Under the pieces are notes generated by a model. It did not search any database and had not been told where the DNA came from. It saw only the letters and a list, made by a program, of their open reading frames with translations. From Alphaproteobacteria bacterium (lineage in GTDB: Bacteria > Pseudomonadota > Alphaproteobacteria > Caulobacterales > Hyphomonadaceae): a stretch of 62,565 nt of DNA. Of this stretch, positions 1-8,908 are shown piece by piece (position 1 is the stretch's first letter; each line of letters begins with the position of its first letter). A program made the position numbers and the translations under genes. The stretch spans positions 1 to 62,565 of the forward strand of contig JAGWYJ010000017.1 in the NCBI GenBank assembly GCA_018969425.1. The letters run 5' to 3'.

Positions 1-884
1 TGACCGGGCGAGTCATGGGTACCTTTCGCGGCGCTGTCGCCGTCTGAATGCGATAATTCTCTGATAAGCGGTTTAGACCGAGCCCGGCATGTCCGTCGAG
101 AGGGGGCGGGGTCTGCGTTCAGGAAGCGCTTCCGACCGGCCTTCCCGGAGCCGACGACGTCAAGATCAACCCGGTCGTCAGTCACATGTCATCGGGTGGG
201 GCCGTTCGCAGGCTCATAGCGGTCTGTCGTGGGGGATCTGTCTTCAGGGCTCCTGAGGGGCTGTCCGCTCCCGGGTTGACATCCCTCCTGATCGCGTCTG
301 CCACCTCCTCCCCTCCCGGCACAGCCCTCGAGGTCGCCTGCCGGGCGAAGCGGCGTCCGGCTATCGCAGGCGAAGTCGTGTCTGAGCCCCTCAATCCGGC
401 GCCGGACATCGGCGGGCGCTCGCTGGAACCTTATGCGGTTCGAACTCTTCATGGATCGAAGGGGCCGGAGGGGTATGGGCGATGACCGGCGTCTCTCGCG
501 AACGGGCTCGGTGCTGAGGGATGGGAAGGCGAGGCGGTTCAACAAAGACGCTGAGATCACAGGCGTTTTGCGAGCGCAGCTATTCGCTTGGACAGGCGTC
601 CGTTTCTCGTTTGGCCTGATTCGTCACGCGGTTGGCTGAGGCTGAAGAACGGCGAGCCTGCGCTCTGTACGGAGGCGGCTTAAATCAGATGATCGACAGC
701 ATTTCACGCGGGTGTGATGGCGCAGTCCTTGAAAAGTCGGCGACTTTCGCGGCCGACCTCCCCCGGACGTAGGATGGGAGGGGTTGTCAATCTCCGTAAC
801 GTCAGTCTAGCCTCGAAGCATCCGATCCCGCGTCGGAGCAACAAAGACGCCGTCGACAGAGACAGGCGCACAGGGGAGAGAGAC
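1..884. other. Gene-free stretch upstream of the TonB receptor
   Basis: No open frame here has a recognisable product; those present are short, arginine/proline rich and overlap each other on opposite strands. The first 46 bases read in frame 3 to a stop at 44-46 and could be the last codons of a gene cut by the left edge, but too little is visible to say. Around 784-813 TTGTCA and TAGCCT lie 18 bases apart and could be a weak promoter for the receptor gene. Otherwise I see nothing. Confidence 0.4.
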
Positions 885-3800
885 ATGTCAAACAATGCGC
901 TTTCGGGCGTATCTGCGATCGCGTTCATGATCGGCGTGGCCGGGTTATCGGTTGCGAACGCTCAGCAGGCGCCTGCGCCGGCCCCGGATCAGATTCCCGC
1001 CGCGGCGAAGCCCGCGGACGACAAAGAGGTGGAGCGCGTCGTAGTTACCGGCTCGAACATCGCCGGAGCGACTGAATCCGCCGCTTTGCCGGTTGAGGTC
1101 TATACGGCTGAAGAGTCCCTCAAGCAGGGCAATCAGACCGCGCTCGAATTCATCAAGACGCTGAGCGTTGTCGGTTCGACGGTGGGTGAGACCAACCAGT
1201 TCCAGGCCGGATATGGCGGGATCGGGTCGTCCTCGCTCAACCTCCGGGGCCTAGGAGGCGGCCGCACGCTCACCATCTTCAACGGGCGTCGCTTCTCCGA
1301 AAACACCAACATGATCCCGCAGATGGCGCTCTCTCGCACCGAAATCCTGAAGGATGGCGGCGCGGTGATCTACGGCGCCGACGCTACGGGAGGCGTGGTC
1401 AACTTCATCACCCGCGACAGTTTCGACGGTCTGATCGTGGATGGCGAGTTCAAGGCGGTGGACGGGTCGGACGGCGATTACAATGCCGGTCTGCTCTGGG
1501 GCAAGCAGTTCGACCAGTCCAACCTCATGTTCTCAGCCGAATTCTCGCACAGAAGCGAACTTCCGATTACGGCGCGCGACTGGGCGATTCATTCCTATGC
1601 GGAGAACCCCACGCCCTGGGCGCCCTATCATAACTATTCGGCCTATGTGCTTCGCTCGGCGACCGGATCGGCCCTCGGAATTGTCAACGACTTCACCCAG
1701 TCCGAATGCGAAGGCTCGAGCGGCCCTGTTTCCGGTTATTATCAGCCGAATTTCGGCGGCGCCGGCATCAATGCGTGCTGGTGGAACTATGCGGTCCACA
1801 CCTACAATCTGGTTGAAGATAATGACCAGGTCCGCCTTTACGGCCAGTTCGTCAGCGATCTCGATGAGAGCACGCGGTTTACGGCGACGCTCGCCTACGG
1901 CAAGTCTGACGCCAATTCGATCGGTACGGTTGCGTCCTATCAGGCGAACGTGGGCCCCGCTCCCTCGTCCGGAACCGCGTTCCAGTATCGGGTGCCGAGA
2001 ACGAACCCCTACTTCGCTTCATTCCTGACCCAGAACGCGTCTCAGGTGAACCCGGCGGCTCTGCCGGCGATCGCCTACGCGGAACAGTTCCTGTCGATCT
2101 TCTTCGGTCCGAGCGGCGCGCCCAACTGGGCGCGAGGGGAAGGCACCACGCCGACCACTCAGCTTGAGAACTGGAACGCGGCGGCCATACTCGAGGGAGA
2201 GTTCGGCGACGGCTTTGGCGGCTGGCTCGATACCTGGAAGACCTCGCTGACCTACAACGTCGCCACGACTGATTCGACATTGCCGGACATCGTCGCCTAC
2301 AAGGTTCAGGAGGCCTTGAACGGCTTTGGGGGGCCCAACTGCAACGCTCCGGATCTGGTGCCTGACCGGTTCGACACTGCGGGTCTCGACGCCAACGGCA
2401 ACGGGGTCGTCTCCAACGACGAGTTCTACGCCGTGGTCGGCACTCAGAACGCCGCCGCCGCAGGCAAGAACGGGTGTCTTTACCTGAACCCGTTCTCCTC
2501 GAGCTATGCGAAAAATGGAACGTTCGGGCAGGCGAACCCCCGCTACATCGCCGGCAATGAGGTTCCGGCCGAACTCGCCAGCTGGCTCTTTGACGAGCGT
2601 CAGGCGGAAGATCAGACGAACAATCTGACCTTTGACGCGCTTGTCACAGGGGAGGCTCCTGTCACTCTGCCCGGCGGACAGATCGCCTGGGCCGCCGGCG
2701 CCCAGTGGCGTCAGTCGGAGTTCCGGGAAACCAGTTCCAGCCGTTATCTCGATCCGAGCGATTTCCCCTGCCAGTGGCCGGGCCAGAGACCGGGTCAGGT
2801 GGGCTGCCCGCCGACGGGAGAGTCGCCTTACTTCTTCTTCGGGTCGGACGATCAGTCGAAGTCGGATAACCAGCAGTACTCCTACTTCGGAGAAATGCAG
2901 ATCCCGGTTCTCGACAACCTGGGCTTCCAGCTCGCCGTTCGTCGCGAAGAATTCCCCCGCGCAGGTCTGGGCGCGACCGTCTACAAGATCGCCGGCAAGT
3001 ACGATCCCTTCGACTGGCTCGCTATCCGCGGCTCGTTCGGCACCAACTACTCCACGCCGCCGGCGAACATCGTTCCCGGAAACATCTCCACGGGTCTTTC
3101 GCTTATCGCGCGGGCGGGCAACTCCTATCTCCGCGTCGAGACCGAAACCCTCGCCGGCATCAAGCCGGAGACCGCGGAAGTCTACAACCTCGGCGCCATC
3201 TTCACCTTCGATGAGGGCATGCCGCTTGACGGTCGTTTCCGTCTCAGCCTTGATTACTTCAACTTCAAGATCATCGATGAGATCAAGACGGTCAGCCACA
3301 ACGCCATCGTGAACTCGGTGGTCGCCTCGTCCACCGCGTTCGTGAACTGCGCTGCGCCTCTGATCCCGCGCATCAGCTTCAAGACCGGAGTGGGCGCCGC
3401 GGGTTGTACACAGGGCGTCACCAAAGGGACAGACATCAGCGGCGTACGCAGCGTGTTCGGAAACGGACCCGGCGCGCAAACGTCCGGTGTCGATATCGAC
3501 GCGACCTACAGCTTCGATGCGCTTGGCGGTGAGATTGCGACAAGCCTGACGGCGACCAATGTGCTCACGTACGACATCGCCGCCTTCAGCCTGAACGGTA
3601 CCCAGATCTCGCCGGATGTCGACGGTTTGGGCTTTGCAAACTACTCGCGTGACGGAGACCTCGTGTCCGAGTGGCGCGGCAACGCCAGCGTCAACTACAG
3701 CAACGGACCCCACAACCTGCGGTATGTCCTGCGTTACATTCAGGGCGTCGAGGACGATCGTCAGGCTCTCACCAGCCCCTATCGTCAGATCGACGATTTC

Positions 3801-3983
3801 ATCACCTCGAACCTCTATTACCAGTATACGCTGCCGTGGGATGAAGATTTCACCCTCAGCTTCTCCATCGACAACCTGACGGACGAAGCGCCGCCCTTCA
3901 CCCAGCAGCAGTACAGCTACGATCCGTTCATCGGAAACGCCCTCGGGCGAACCTACGAGATCGGAGTCCGCAAATCCTTCTGA
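885..3983 (+). CDS. TonB-dependent outer membrane receptor
   Basis: An outer-membrane active-transport receptor of 1032 residues. The start at 885 is chosen because GGGGAGAG lies just upstream and the protein then begins with a signal peptide ending near residue 27 (ANAQQ); the frame is open back to 714. A TonB-box-like VERVVVTGS is followed by a plug domain (about residues 50-190) with the typical LNLRGLGGGRTLTIFNGRR and VIYGADATGGVVNFITR stretches. A long beta-barrel follows and ends in the terminal aromatic KSF. The only eight cysteines sit at residues 275/298, 486/531, 629/641 and 822/841, four local pairs likely to be disulfides in surface loops. An EF-hand-like loop (residues 502-513) lies inside the second pair. 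The substrate is not predictable. A strong terminator follows, so the gene is probably monocistronic. Confidence 0.95.
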   Translation: MSNNALSGVSAIAFMIGVAGLSVANAQQAPAPAPDQIPAAAKPADDKEVERVVVTGSNIAGATESAALPVEVYTAEESLKQGNQTALEFIKTLSVVGSTVGETNQFQAGYGGIGSSSLNLRGLGGGRTLTIFNGRRFSENTNMIPQMALSRTEILKDGGAVIYGADATGGVVNFITRDSFDGLIVDGEFKAVDGSDGDYNAGLLWGKQFDQSNLMFSAEFSHRSELPITARDWAIHSYAENPTPWAPYHNYSAYVLRSATGSALGIVNDFTQSECEGSSGPVSGYYQPNFGGAGINACWWNYAVHTYNLVEDNDQVRLYGQFVSDLDESTRFTATLAYGKSDANSIGTVASYQANVGPAPSSGTAFQYRVPRTNPYFASFLTQNASQVNPAALPAIAYAEQFLSIFFGPSGAPNWARGEGTTPTTQLENWNAAAILEGEFGDGFGGWLDTWKTSLTYNVATTDSTLPDIVAYKVQEALNGFGGPNCNAPDLVPDRFDTAGLDANGNGVVSNDEFYAVVGTQNAAAAGKNGCLYLNPFSSSYAKNGTFGQANPRYIAGNEVPAELASWLFDERQAEDQTNNLTFDALVTGEAPVTLPGGQIAWAAGAQWRQSEFRETSSSRYLDPSDFPCQWPGQRPGQVGCPPTGESPYFFFGSDDQSKSDNQQYSYFGEMQIPVLDNLGFQLAVRREEFPRAGLGATVYKIAGKYDPFDWLAIRGSFGTNYSTPPANIVPGNISTGLSLIARAGNSYLRVETETLAGIKPETAEVYNLGAIFTFDEGMPLDGRFRLSLDYFNFKIIDEIKTVSHNAIVNSVVASSTAFVNCAAPLIPRISFKTGVGAAGCTQGVTKGTDISGVRSVFGNGPGAQTSGVDIDATYSFDALGGEIATSLTATNVLTYDIAAFSLNGTQISPDVDGLGFANYSRDGDLVSEWRGNASVNYSNGPHNLRYVLRYIQGVEDDRQALTSPYRQIDDFITSNLYYQYTLPWDEDFTLSFSIDNLTDEAPPFTQQQYSYDPFIGNALGRTYEIGVRKSF

Positions 3984-4004
3984 GATCTGCGAATCCCCTT
4001 ATGG

Positions 4005-4037
4005 AACCCCGGGCTCATCGAGCCCGGGGTTTTTTTT
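4005..4037 (+). terminator. Rho-independent terminator after the TonB receptor
   Basis: A perfect 12-bp stem (4005-4016 with 4020-4031) with a 3-base loop is followed at once by a run of T. It lies about 20 bases after the receptor stop. Confidence 0.93.
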
Positions 4038-4110
4038 GTTGCAGATCCCGGTTCTACGCTGCCCTATGGCGGAAGCGGCCGGATCGGTTGCGGCGGCCAG
4101 ACGGAGAGCG

Positions 4111-5349
4111 ATGATGGGCGGTATCGAGGTGGCGGATCCTGGCGAGGTGGGTCTCAGTGCGGAGAGGCTTGAGAGAATTCCCGCTTTTTTTGAGCCGTAT
4201 CTCTCCAAGGGACGTCTGCCCTGTGTGGCGGCGCTTGTCGCGAGGGGCGGTGCGGTGGCGCATCTCTCCTTCCAGGGCGCAACGGAGATGGGAGGTGAGC
4301 GGGCGATCGACGAACAGACGATTTATCGCATCTATTCGATGACGAAACCGGTGACGTCGACGGCGGCGATGATGCTGTTCGAGGAGGGACTTCTCCGTCT
4401 TGATCATGAGGTTCACCGATACATTCCCGAGTTTCGGGACGTTATGGTCTGGGATGGAGGAAGCCCTGATGCGCCCAAGCTTCGCCGACCGGACCGGGCG
4501 ATGACGGTCCGCGATCTTTTCCTGCATACGTCAGGTCTGACCTACGCCTTCCTCCAGCAGCATCCTGTGGATGCGCTCTACCGTCAGCGCGGTCTCGAAT
4601 ACGGCGGCTGGAAGGGGGATCTCAAGTCCTTCTGCGAAGGGCTGGCGAGCGCGCCGCTCGTCTTCTCGCCGGGAGAGGCCTGGAACTACTCCAATGCGAC
4701 GGATGTGCTTGGGAGGGTGGTCGAGGTCGCTTCAGGCATGACGCTTGAGGCGTTTTTCCGAGACCGCATCTTCATGCCTCTCGGGATGACGGATACCGGG
4801 TTTCACATCCCCGATGAACGGATTGATCGACTGATGGCGTGCTATTGGCGCAATCCGGAGACGGGGAAGATCATCCAGAGCGACCCTGGCGGTCGGGCCA
4901 GCGCGTATGCCCGGCCCCCCAACGTCCTCTCCGGCGGTGGCGGTCTTGTCTCGACGATCGGCGATTACTTCAAATTCTGTCTGATGCTGATCCAGGGCGG
5001 CGAGCTTAACGGGGTTCGCCTCCTGTCGCCGAAGACGGTCGAGTTCATGACCCGCAACCATCTTCCAGGGAACCGGACTATCGCTCAGATGGGCGATAAG
5101 ACGTTTTCGGAGACCCGCATGGACGGATCGGGTTTTGGACTGGGATGGGCGGTCACTACGGATGTGACGGCTACAACCCAGCCGGGTTCGGAAGGCACCT
5201 ATTCGTGGGGCGGAATGGCTTCGACCTTCTTCTGGATCGATCCGGCGGAGGATCTGATCGCCATTCAGATGACCCAGCTCATGCCCTCGGCCTCCTATCC
5301 GATCCGACCTCAGCTGCAGCAACTGGTTTATGCGGCGATAGTCGACTGA
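4111..5349 (+). CDS. Serine hydrolase of the beta-lactamase / penicillin-binding fold (class C-like esterase)
   Basis: A 412-residue member of the beta-lactamase-related serine hydrolase family (PF00144), whose members include esterases, D-peptidases and lactonases. The nucleophile motif SxxK is seen as SMTK within IYSMTKPVTS, and the tyrosine motif as YSN within WNYSNATDVLG. A glycine-rich C-terminal part (GFGLGWAV, YSWGGMASTFFWIDP) supplies the rest of the fold. I chose 4111 because GGAGAG lies 2-8 bases upstream; an ATG at 4066 would add 15 residues. No signal peptide is evident, so it is probably cytoplasmic and not a beta-lactamase in the resistance sense. It follows the TonB receptor but is separated from it by a terminator. 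The substrate is unknown. Confidence 0.88.
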   Translation: MMGGIEVADPGEVGLSAERLERIPAFFEPYLSKGRLPCVAALVARGGAVAHLSFQGATEMGGERAIDEQTIYRIYSMTKPVTSTAAMMLFEEGLLRLDHEVHRYIPEFRDVMVWDGGSPDAPKLRRPDRAMTVRDLFLHTSGLTYAFLQQHPVDALYRQRGLEYGGWKGDLKSFCEGLASAPLVFSPGEAWNYSNATDVLGRVVEVASGMTLEAFFRDRIFMPLGMTDTGFHIPDERIDRLMACYWRNPETGKIIQSDPGGRASAYARPPNVLSGGGGLVSTIGDYFKFCLMLIQGGELNGVRLLSPKTVEFMTRNHLPGNRTIAQMGDKTFSETRMDGSGFGLGWAVTTDVTATTQPGSEGTYSWGGMASTFFWIDPAEDLIAIQMTQLMPSASYPIRPQLQQLVYAAIVD

Positions 5350-5411
5350 AGGACGAAGGGGCGACGTCGATCTCGCGCCGGGTCCTGAAGCGCAGCTGTG
5401 GGACTTTCAAC

Positions 5412-5445
5412 AAAAAGGCCGCCCGTGAGCTCACGGGCGGCCTTA
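5412..5445 (-). terminator. Bidirectional terminator between convergent genes
   Basis: A perfect 15-bp inverted repeat (5415-5429 with 5430-5444) lies between the convergent hydrolase and MFS genes. Read on the minus strand the stem ends in TTTTTG, so it is best suited to ending the MFS transcript. It may also stop reading from the left. Confidence 0.85.
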
Positions 5446-5468
5446 TCGCATAACGGTCTGTTCTGGGC

Positions 5469-7001
5469 TCAGGCCGCTTCCGGCTTTGTCGGCTTTGGCA
5501 GCGCCTGGGCGCCCATATGCCAGAGGATAGACAGCGGATAGGTGATGGCCACGCAGGCGATCATCGCCCAGCGAAGCGCGTCGCGTCCCACGCCAATGTT
5601 CTCGATATGCGGGAACATGGTGCGGAACGAGTAGGCCAGCTGGCCGTGAAGGCCGGCTTCACGGGCCATGTCGCCGGTCTGGAAACCGCTGGCGTAGGCC
5701 GCCGTGAGATCCGTGGAGTTCAGAGTCTTGGCCGTCACCATCCCCGCCTCCTTAAGGGCTGCGTAGAGGTTCTCCGTGCGGGCGCAGGATCGGGCCGCCT
5801 GAACAGCCTGGTCCGCCATGTTGCAGGCCGCGGCGTCATTGAAGAAGTCGCTCGCCATACCCACCATCAGCGGCCCCAGTCCGAGGCCGATCATATTCAG
5901 GATGAGGAAAAGAACGGCCGAAGACATCGCCCGCATCCCCGGCGGGACAAGGGAGTGAGTCACTGCAAGAGAGGGGCCGAGATAGGCAGCCGCCAGCGTC
6001 AGACCAATCCCGTAGCAGGTCAGGGCGATATAGGGGTCGTGAGAGAGAAGTCCGAGGATGAAAATCGGGCCTCCGATGAACTTGCCCCACATCGGAATCC
6101 AGAGCTGCCAGCGCTTATCGCGCTTGCCCAGCCAGTCGGCGAATATCCCGCCGCCTATGGTCCCGATTGCTCCGGCGATCCCGGCGACCATGCCGTAGGT
6201 GAATCCGATTTCGGTCCGGCTCATGCCGTGGGAGCGCTCCATGAAGGGCACCATCCAGTCGCCGACCCCATAGGTCACAAACGTTCCGACGCCTGTGGCG
6301 ATCGAATAGAATCTGAACGACTTCAGGCTCCAGAGGTGTCGGAACGACTCCATGAAGGTGATCTTCTCGGTTGACGGCTTGAGGCCCGAGAGGCCGCGTA
6401 TCGGCTCCTTCATCGTCATCTGCATCAGGATGGCGAGCGCTATCCCGGGAATGCCGACGACCATGAATGCGGTTCGCCAGTCGAAGGCCTCGGAGAGCCA
6501 GCCGCCGCCGACATTGCCGAGGAGCGTTCCGAGATAGAGGCCGGATGAATAGATGGCGAGCGCTCGTGCGCGCTTCTCCGGCTCGTAGAGATCCGACACG
6601 ATCGCATGAGCAGGCGGGCTGCCTCCGGCCTCCCCGACCCCGACCCCCATGCGGGCGAGCGCCAGCTGGAAGTAGCTGGTGACAAGACCCGAGATCGCGG
6701 TGAAGGCGCTCCAGATGGTGAGGGAGACGACGATCACTCCCTTACGATTGGTGCTGTCCGCGATTCGCGCGACCGGGATTCCGAAGCCCGTATAGACCAG
6801 GGCGAACAGGAATCCGGTCAGCAGACCGAGCTGCCCGTCATTGAGATTGAACTCCTCCTTGATCGGGGTCTGAAGGATGGTGAGGATGCGTCGGTCAATG
6901 AAGTTGAACGCATAGACGAGCATGAGGATGACAAGGGCATAGGTTCTATGCTTTCGGGCCTCCTCCATTGTCGTGATGTTGCCAGGTGAAAACACCCCCA
7001 T
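5469..7001 (-). CDS. MFS transporter, spinster-like family
   Basis: An inner-membrane carrier of 510 residues with about 12 hydrophobic helices. The N-terminal half has FNFIDRRILTILQTPIKEEF in helix 1/loop 1, and the GEAGGSPPAHAIVSDLYEP stretch typical of the spinster-like branch (MFS_1), which in bacteria often sits with TonB receptors and hydrolases. The C-terminal half has a periplasmic insertion of roughly 80 residues between late helices (around NDAAACNMADQAVQ) that contains two cysteines and may form a lid. GGAGG 9 bases upstream supports the ATG at 7001. Its cargo is not predictable; proximity to the receptor and hydrolase is only suggestive. Confidence 0.92.
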   Translation of the reverse strand: MGVFSPGNITTMEEARKHRTYALVILMLVYAFNFIDRRILTILQTPIKEEFNLNDGQLGLLTGFLFALVYTGFGIPVARIADSTNRKGVIVVSLTIWSAFTAISGLVTSYFQLALARMGVGVGEAGGSPPAHAIVSDLYEPEKRARALAIYSSGLYLGTLLGNVGGGWLSEAFDWRTAFMVVGIPGIALAILMQMTMKEPIRGLSGLKPSTEKITFMESFRHLWSLKSFRFYSIATGVGTFVTYGVGDWMVPFMERSHGMSRTEIGFTYGMVAGIAGAIGTIGGGIFADWLGKRDKRWQLWIPMWGKFIGGPIFILGLLSHDPYIALTCYGIGLTLAAAYLGPSLAVTHSLVPPGMRAMSSAVLFLILNMIGLGLGPLMVGMASDFFNDAAACNMADQAVQAARSCARTENLYAALKEAGMVTAKTLNSTDLTAAYASGFQTGDMAREAGLHGQLAYSFRTMFPHIENIGVGRDALRWAMIACVAITYPLSILWHMGAQALPKPTKPEAA

Positions 7002-7455
7002 GAGCCGCGTCCTCCACTCGTCTTTGTTATCGTTTTTGATCGTTTCTGGTAGTCCGGCCCCAGCTTTCCTAAAAGATCGGCGTTCTGTCCACGAGAAAGC
7101 GTGTCCCTAGGGAAATAGCGCGGATCACAACGTTGACAGCCTCCAGTGGGTCCCCTTCCTGTTGAGCTGATCATCCCGGCCAGATCGGGTTGGAGGGACG
7201 GGCCTGACGATTGCGGTGAAGCGCGCTCGAACGGGACGGTGACTATCCGCCGAGTCGGACATGCGGACGGAGAGCCTCTGCAGAGCCTTGCGAGGTTCCC
7301 GGAAAGGGGTCTTCAAACGTCGCCGCGGCCCTGGGATTGCCAAATTGCAGACCTGTCCGGATCTGGCGAGCGCCGTCTGGAGCTCCTGCAACGCCTGCTG
7401 CGCCTCGGGAGTGTAAGTCTTTTCGGGGGTTTCGAGGCACGGATGTCCGGAAAGA
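7002..7455. other. Gene-free stretch between the MFS gene and tRNA-Val
   Basis: Only short overlapping frames are present, none with a recognisable product or ribosome-binding site. One of them reads antisense through the tRNA. The part next to 7001 should hold the MFS promoter, but I cannot point to clear boxes. Confidence 0.4.
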
Positions 7456-7530
7456 TGGTGGGCGATGCAGGGATTGAACCTGCGACCCCCTCGGTGTGAA
7501 CGAGGTGCTCTCCCGCTGAGCTAATCGCCC
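7456..7530 (-). tRNA. tRNA-Val (anticodon CAC)
   Basis: Reading the minus strand gives a 75-base cloverleaf. The acceptor arm GGGCGAT pairs with ATCGCCC, the D arm has TTAGCTCAG, the anticodon stem CCTCG/CGAGG carries the loop TTCACAC, and the T arm has GGTTCAATCC. The CCA end is encoded (7456-7458). The CAC anticodon reads valine codon GUG. Confidence 0.95.
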
Positions 7531-7576
7531 GGGATGACTGAATTCCAGCGTCGCCGGCTTCGTCACGGAGCGCGTG

Positions 7577-7605
7577 ACTTAGGGGAGCCTGTATAGGTCC
7601 GTCAA
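7577..7605 (-). promoter_or_regulatory. Candidate sigma-70 promoter for tRNA-Val
   Basis: On the minus strand TTGACG (7600-7605) and CTAAGT (7577-7582) are 17 bases apart. The tRNA 5' end lies about 47 bases downstream. The spacing and -35 are good; the -10 is weak. Confidence 0.4.
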
Positions 7606-7805
7606 GGCTGAGCGCTGGCCTGAACGCCAAGGATCACCATAATTGATCCTTAAAATGCCTCATTTGCTTCATGTCTCGCCCCAACTGACCCCGCAGATTG
7701 CGGGTGTGTCGGGAAGCGGAGAAAAGCCCGCCGATGCGTGTGAGGGACGTGTGTAGAGGCGGTCAGTTCCTGCAAGGTGGACCGTCATAGTCTTGGAGCG
7801 AGGGT

Positions 7806-8048
7806 ATGAGCGGCGATTTCTGCGATACGGACGGCGCCCGCAGACTGAAGGCCAGGATCGAAGAGTACTGGTCTGAGCGCGGTTTCGACGTGAACATCAA
7901 TCTGGTTGAGGCGGGATTCGTGCCGGCCATGAGATCGGCTCGCACGGATGTCAGAAGCAACATGATCAACGGTCTTCCTCCCCGCCGGAAGGTCGAACGT
8001 CCCGCGCAGATCGGGCGAGCTTCAAGTTATCTGCGCGGGGTTGGCTGA
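7806..8048 (+). CDS. Small conserved hypothetical protein (80 aa)
   Basis: A small soluble protein with no named function. It has a helix rich in charged residues (RRLKARIEEYWSERGFDVNI) followed by AMRSARTDVRSNMINGLPPR. The latter recalls short alphaproteobacterial hypothetical proteins that end in a similar VRSDMVNGLPR stretch; this is from memory and was not searched. A GAGGG sequence stands just upstream of the ATG. The gene is flanked by tRNA-Val and the convergent gph, with a hairpin after it. Composition and codon use fit a real gene better than the shadow frames around it. Confidence 0.7.
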   Translation: MSGDFCDTDGARRLKARIEEYWSERGFDVNINLVEAGFVPAMRSARTDVRSNMINGLPPRRKVERPAQIGRASSYLRGVG

Positions 8049-8125
8049 GGACTGAAACTGAGGCCGCAGCTGTCCGACGGGTCGGAAATCATGGTCCCAT
8101 CCGACTCTTTGGGAGCTGATGCGCT

Positions 8126-8150
8126 CCGGACCGGGCTTGTCCCGGTCCGG
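8126..8150. terminator. Stem-loop between convergent genes, probable terminator
   Basis: A perfect 10-bp GC-rich stem (8126-8135 with 8141-8150) with a 5-base loop begins directly at the gph stop codon. The flanks GCGCT and AGCGC can extend it. It lacks a T run, so termination efficiency is uncertain. It separates gph from the gene ending at 8048. Confidence 0.5.
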
Positions 8151-8831
8151 TCAGCGCCTGAGCCAGGGTCTTATAAGCGAGGGCAGTTCGCTGTAGTGCG
8201 ACATCACCGCGTCGGCTCCGAGCTGTTCGGCCGGGATGTCCGTATAACCGAAATTCACAAGAATGACGGGCGCGCCTGCGTTGCGGGCGGCCCCGACGTC
8301 GGAGATCGAATCACCCACCATGAGGCTCCGAGCGGGATCGCCCCCAATCGCGTGAATCGCCGCCAGAAAGTGACCCGCGTCGGGCTTCGGCTTCGGGACG
8401 CTGTCGGCCCCGATAACGGCTTGGAAATGCTCTGACAGGCCAACCGCCTCAAGCAACCGGTTCGAGAGACCTGTACGTTTGTTGGTGCAGACGCACAGCC
8501 GCGCTCCTGAGGCCGCCAGCGCCTGAAGCGTCTCCTCCACTCCATCGAACACCTGACTGAAACGTGCGATGTCCGAGGCGTAGACGTCGACAAAGGTTTC
8601 GGTGAGCGTGTCGAGGCGGCTGTCCTCGTAGGTCCTTCCGTGGGATGAGGCCGCGCGGCGAATCAGGGCGCGCGCCCCATGGCCGACGAACGCCCTTACA
8701 TTGACAAGGGTCGTTTCGGGCAGCCCCTCTTCGATGAGAACATGGTTGAGAGCGCGATGAAGATCCGGAGCTGTGTCGACGAGAGTTCCGTCGAGATCGA
8801 ATGCGATGGCGGCGCCGGCGAGGTCGGTCAT
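8151..8831 (-). CDS. Phosphoglycolate phosphatase (HAD family)
   Basis: A 226-residue HAD-superfamily hydrolase that dephosphorylates 2-phosphoglycolate, a by-product of DNA repair and of Rubisco oxygenation. Motif I is FDLDGTLVDT near residue 13 (nucleophile first Asp). The helical cap follows; motif II falls in CVCTNKRTG, motif III includes the lysine around KPKPDAGHF, and motif IV is MVGDSISDVGAARNAG. Length and order match Gph. It is divergent from glmU with 77 bases between the two starts, so the promoters must lie there. Related HAD phosphatases with other substrates cannot be excluded. Confidence 0.9.
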   Translation of the reverse strand: MTDLAGAAIAFDLDGTLVDTAPDLHRALNHVLIEEGLPETTLVNVRAFVGHGARALIRRAASSHGRTYEDSRLDTLTETFVDVYASDIARFSQVFDGVEETLQALAASGARLCVCTNKRTGLSNRLLEAVGLSEHFQAVIGADSVPKPKPDAGHFLAAIHAIGGDPARSLMVGDSISDVGAARNAGAPVILVNFGYTDIPAEQLGADAVMSHYSELPSLIRPWLRR

Positions 8832-8908
8832 GCGGTGGGATCACTCCGTATTGCGGGCGAGGGTTATCTACCCTTAGTTTGCCGCCCTGTTCAGGACGGG
8901 ATGAAGGC

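Noticed and set aside
182..639. Several open frames on both strands at the left end
   Set aside because: They overlap each other, are rich in Arg, Pro and Ser, have no ribosome-binding sites and resemble nothing known; typical chance frames in GC-rich DNA.
2019..3713. 564-codon open frame antisense to the TonB receptor
   Set aside because: The coding strand has the signal peptide, plug and barrel motifs. The antisense frame has no domain and follows from GC-rich codon bias.
7146..7499. Open frame ending in GDAGIEPATPSV
   Set aside because: This ending comes from reading antisense through tRNA-Val. It is a well-known annotation artefact, not a protein family.
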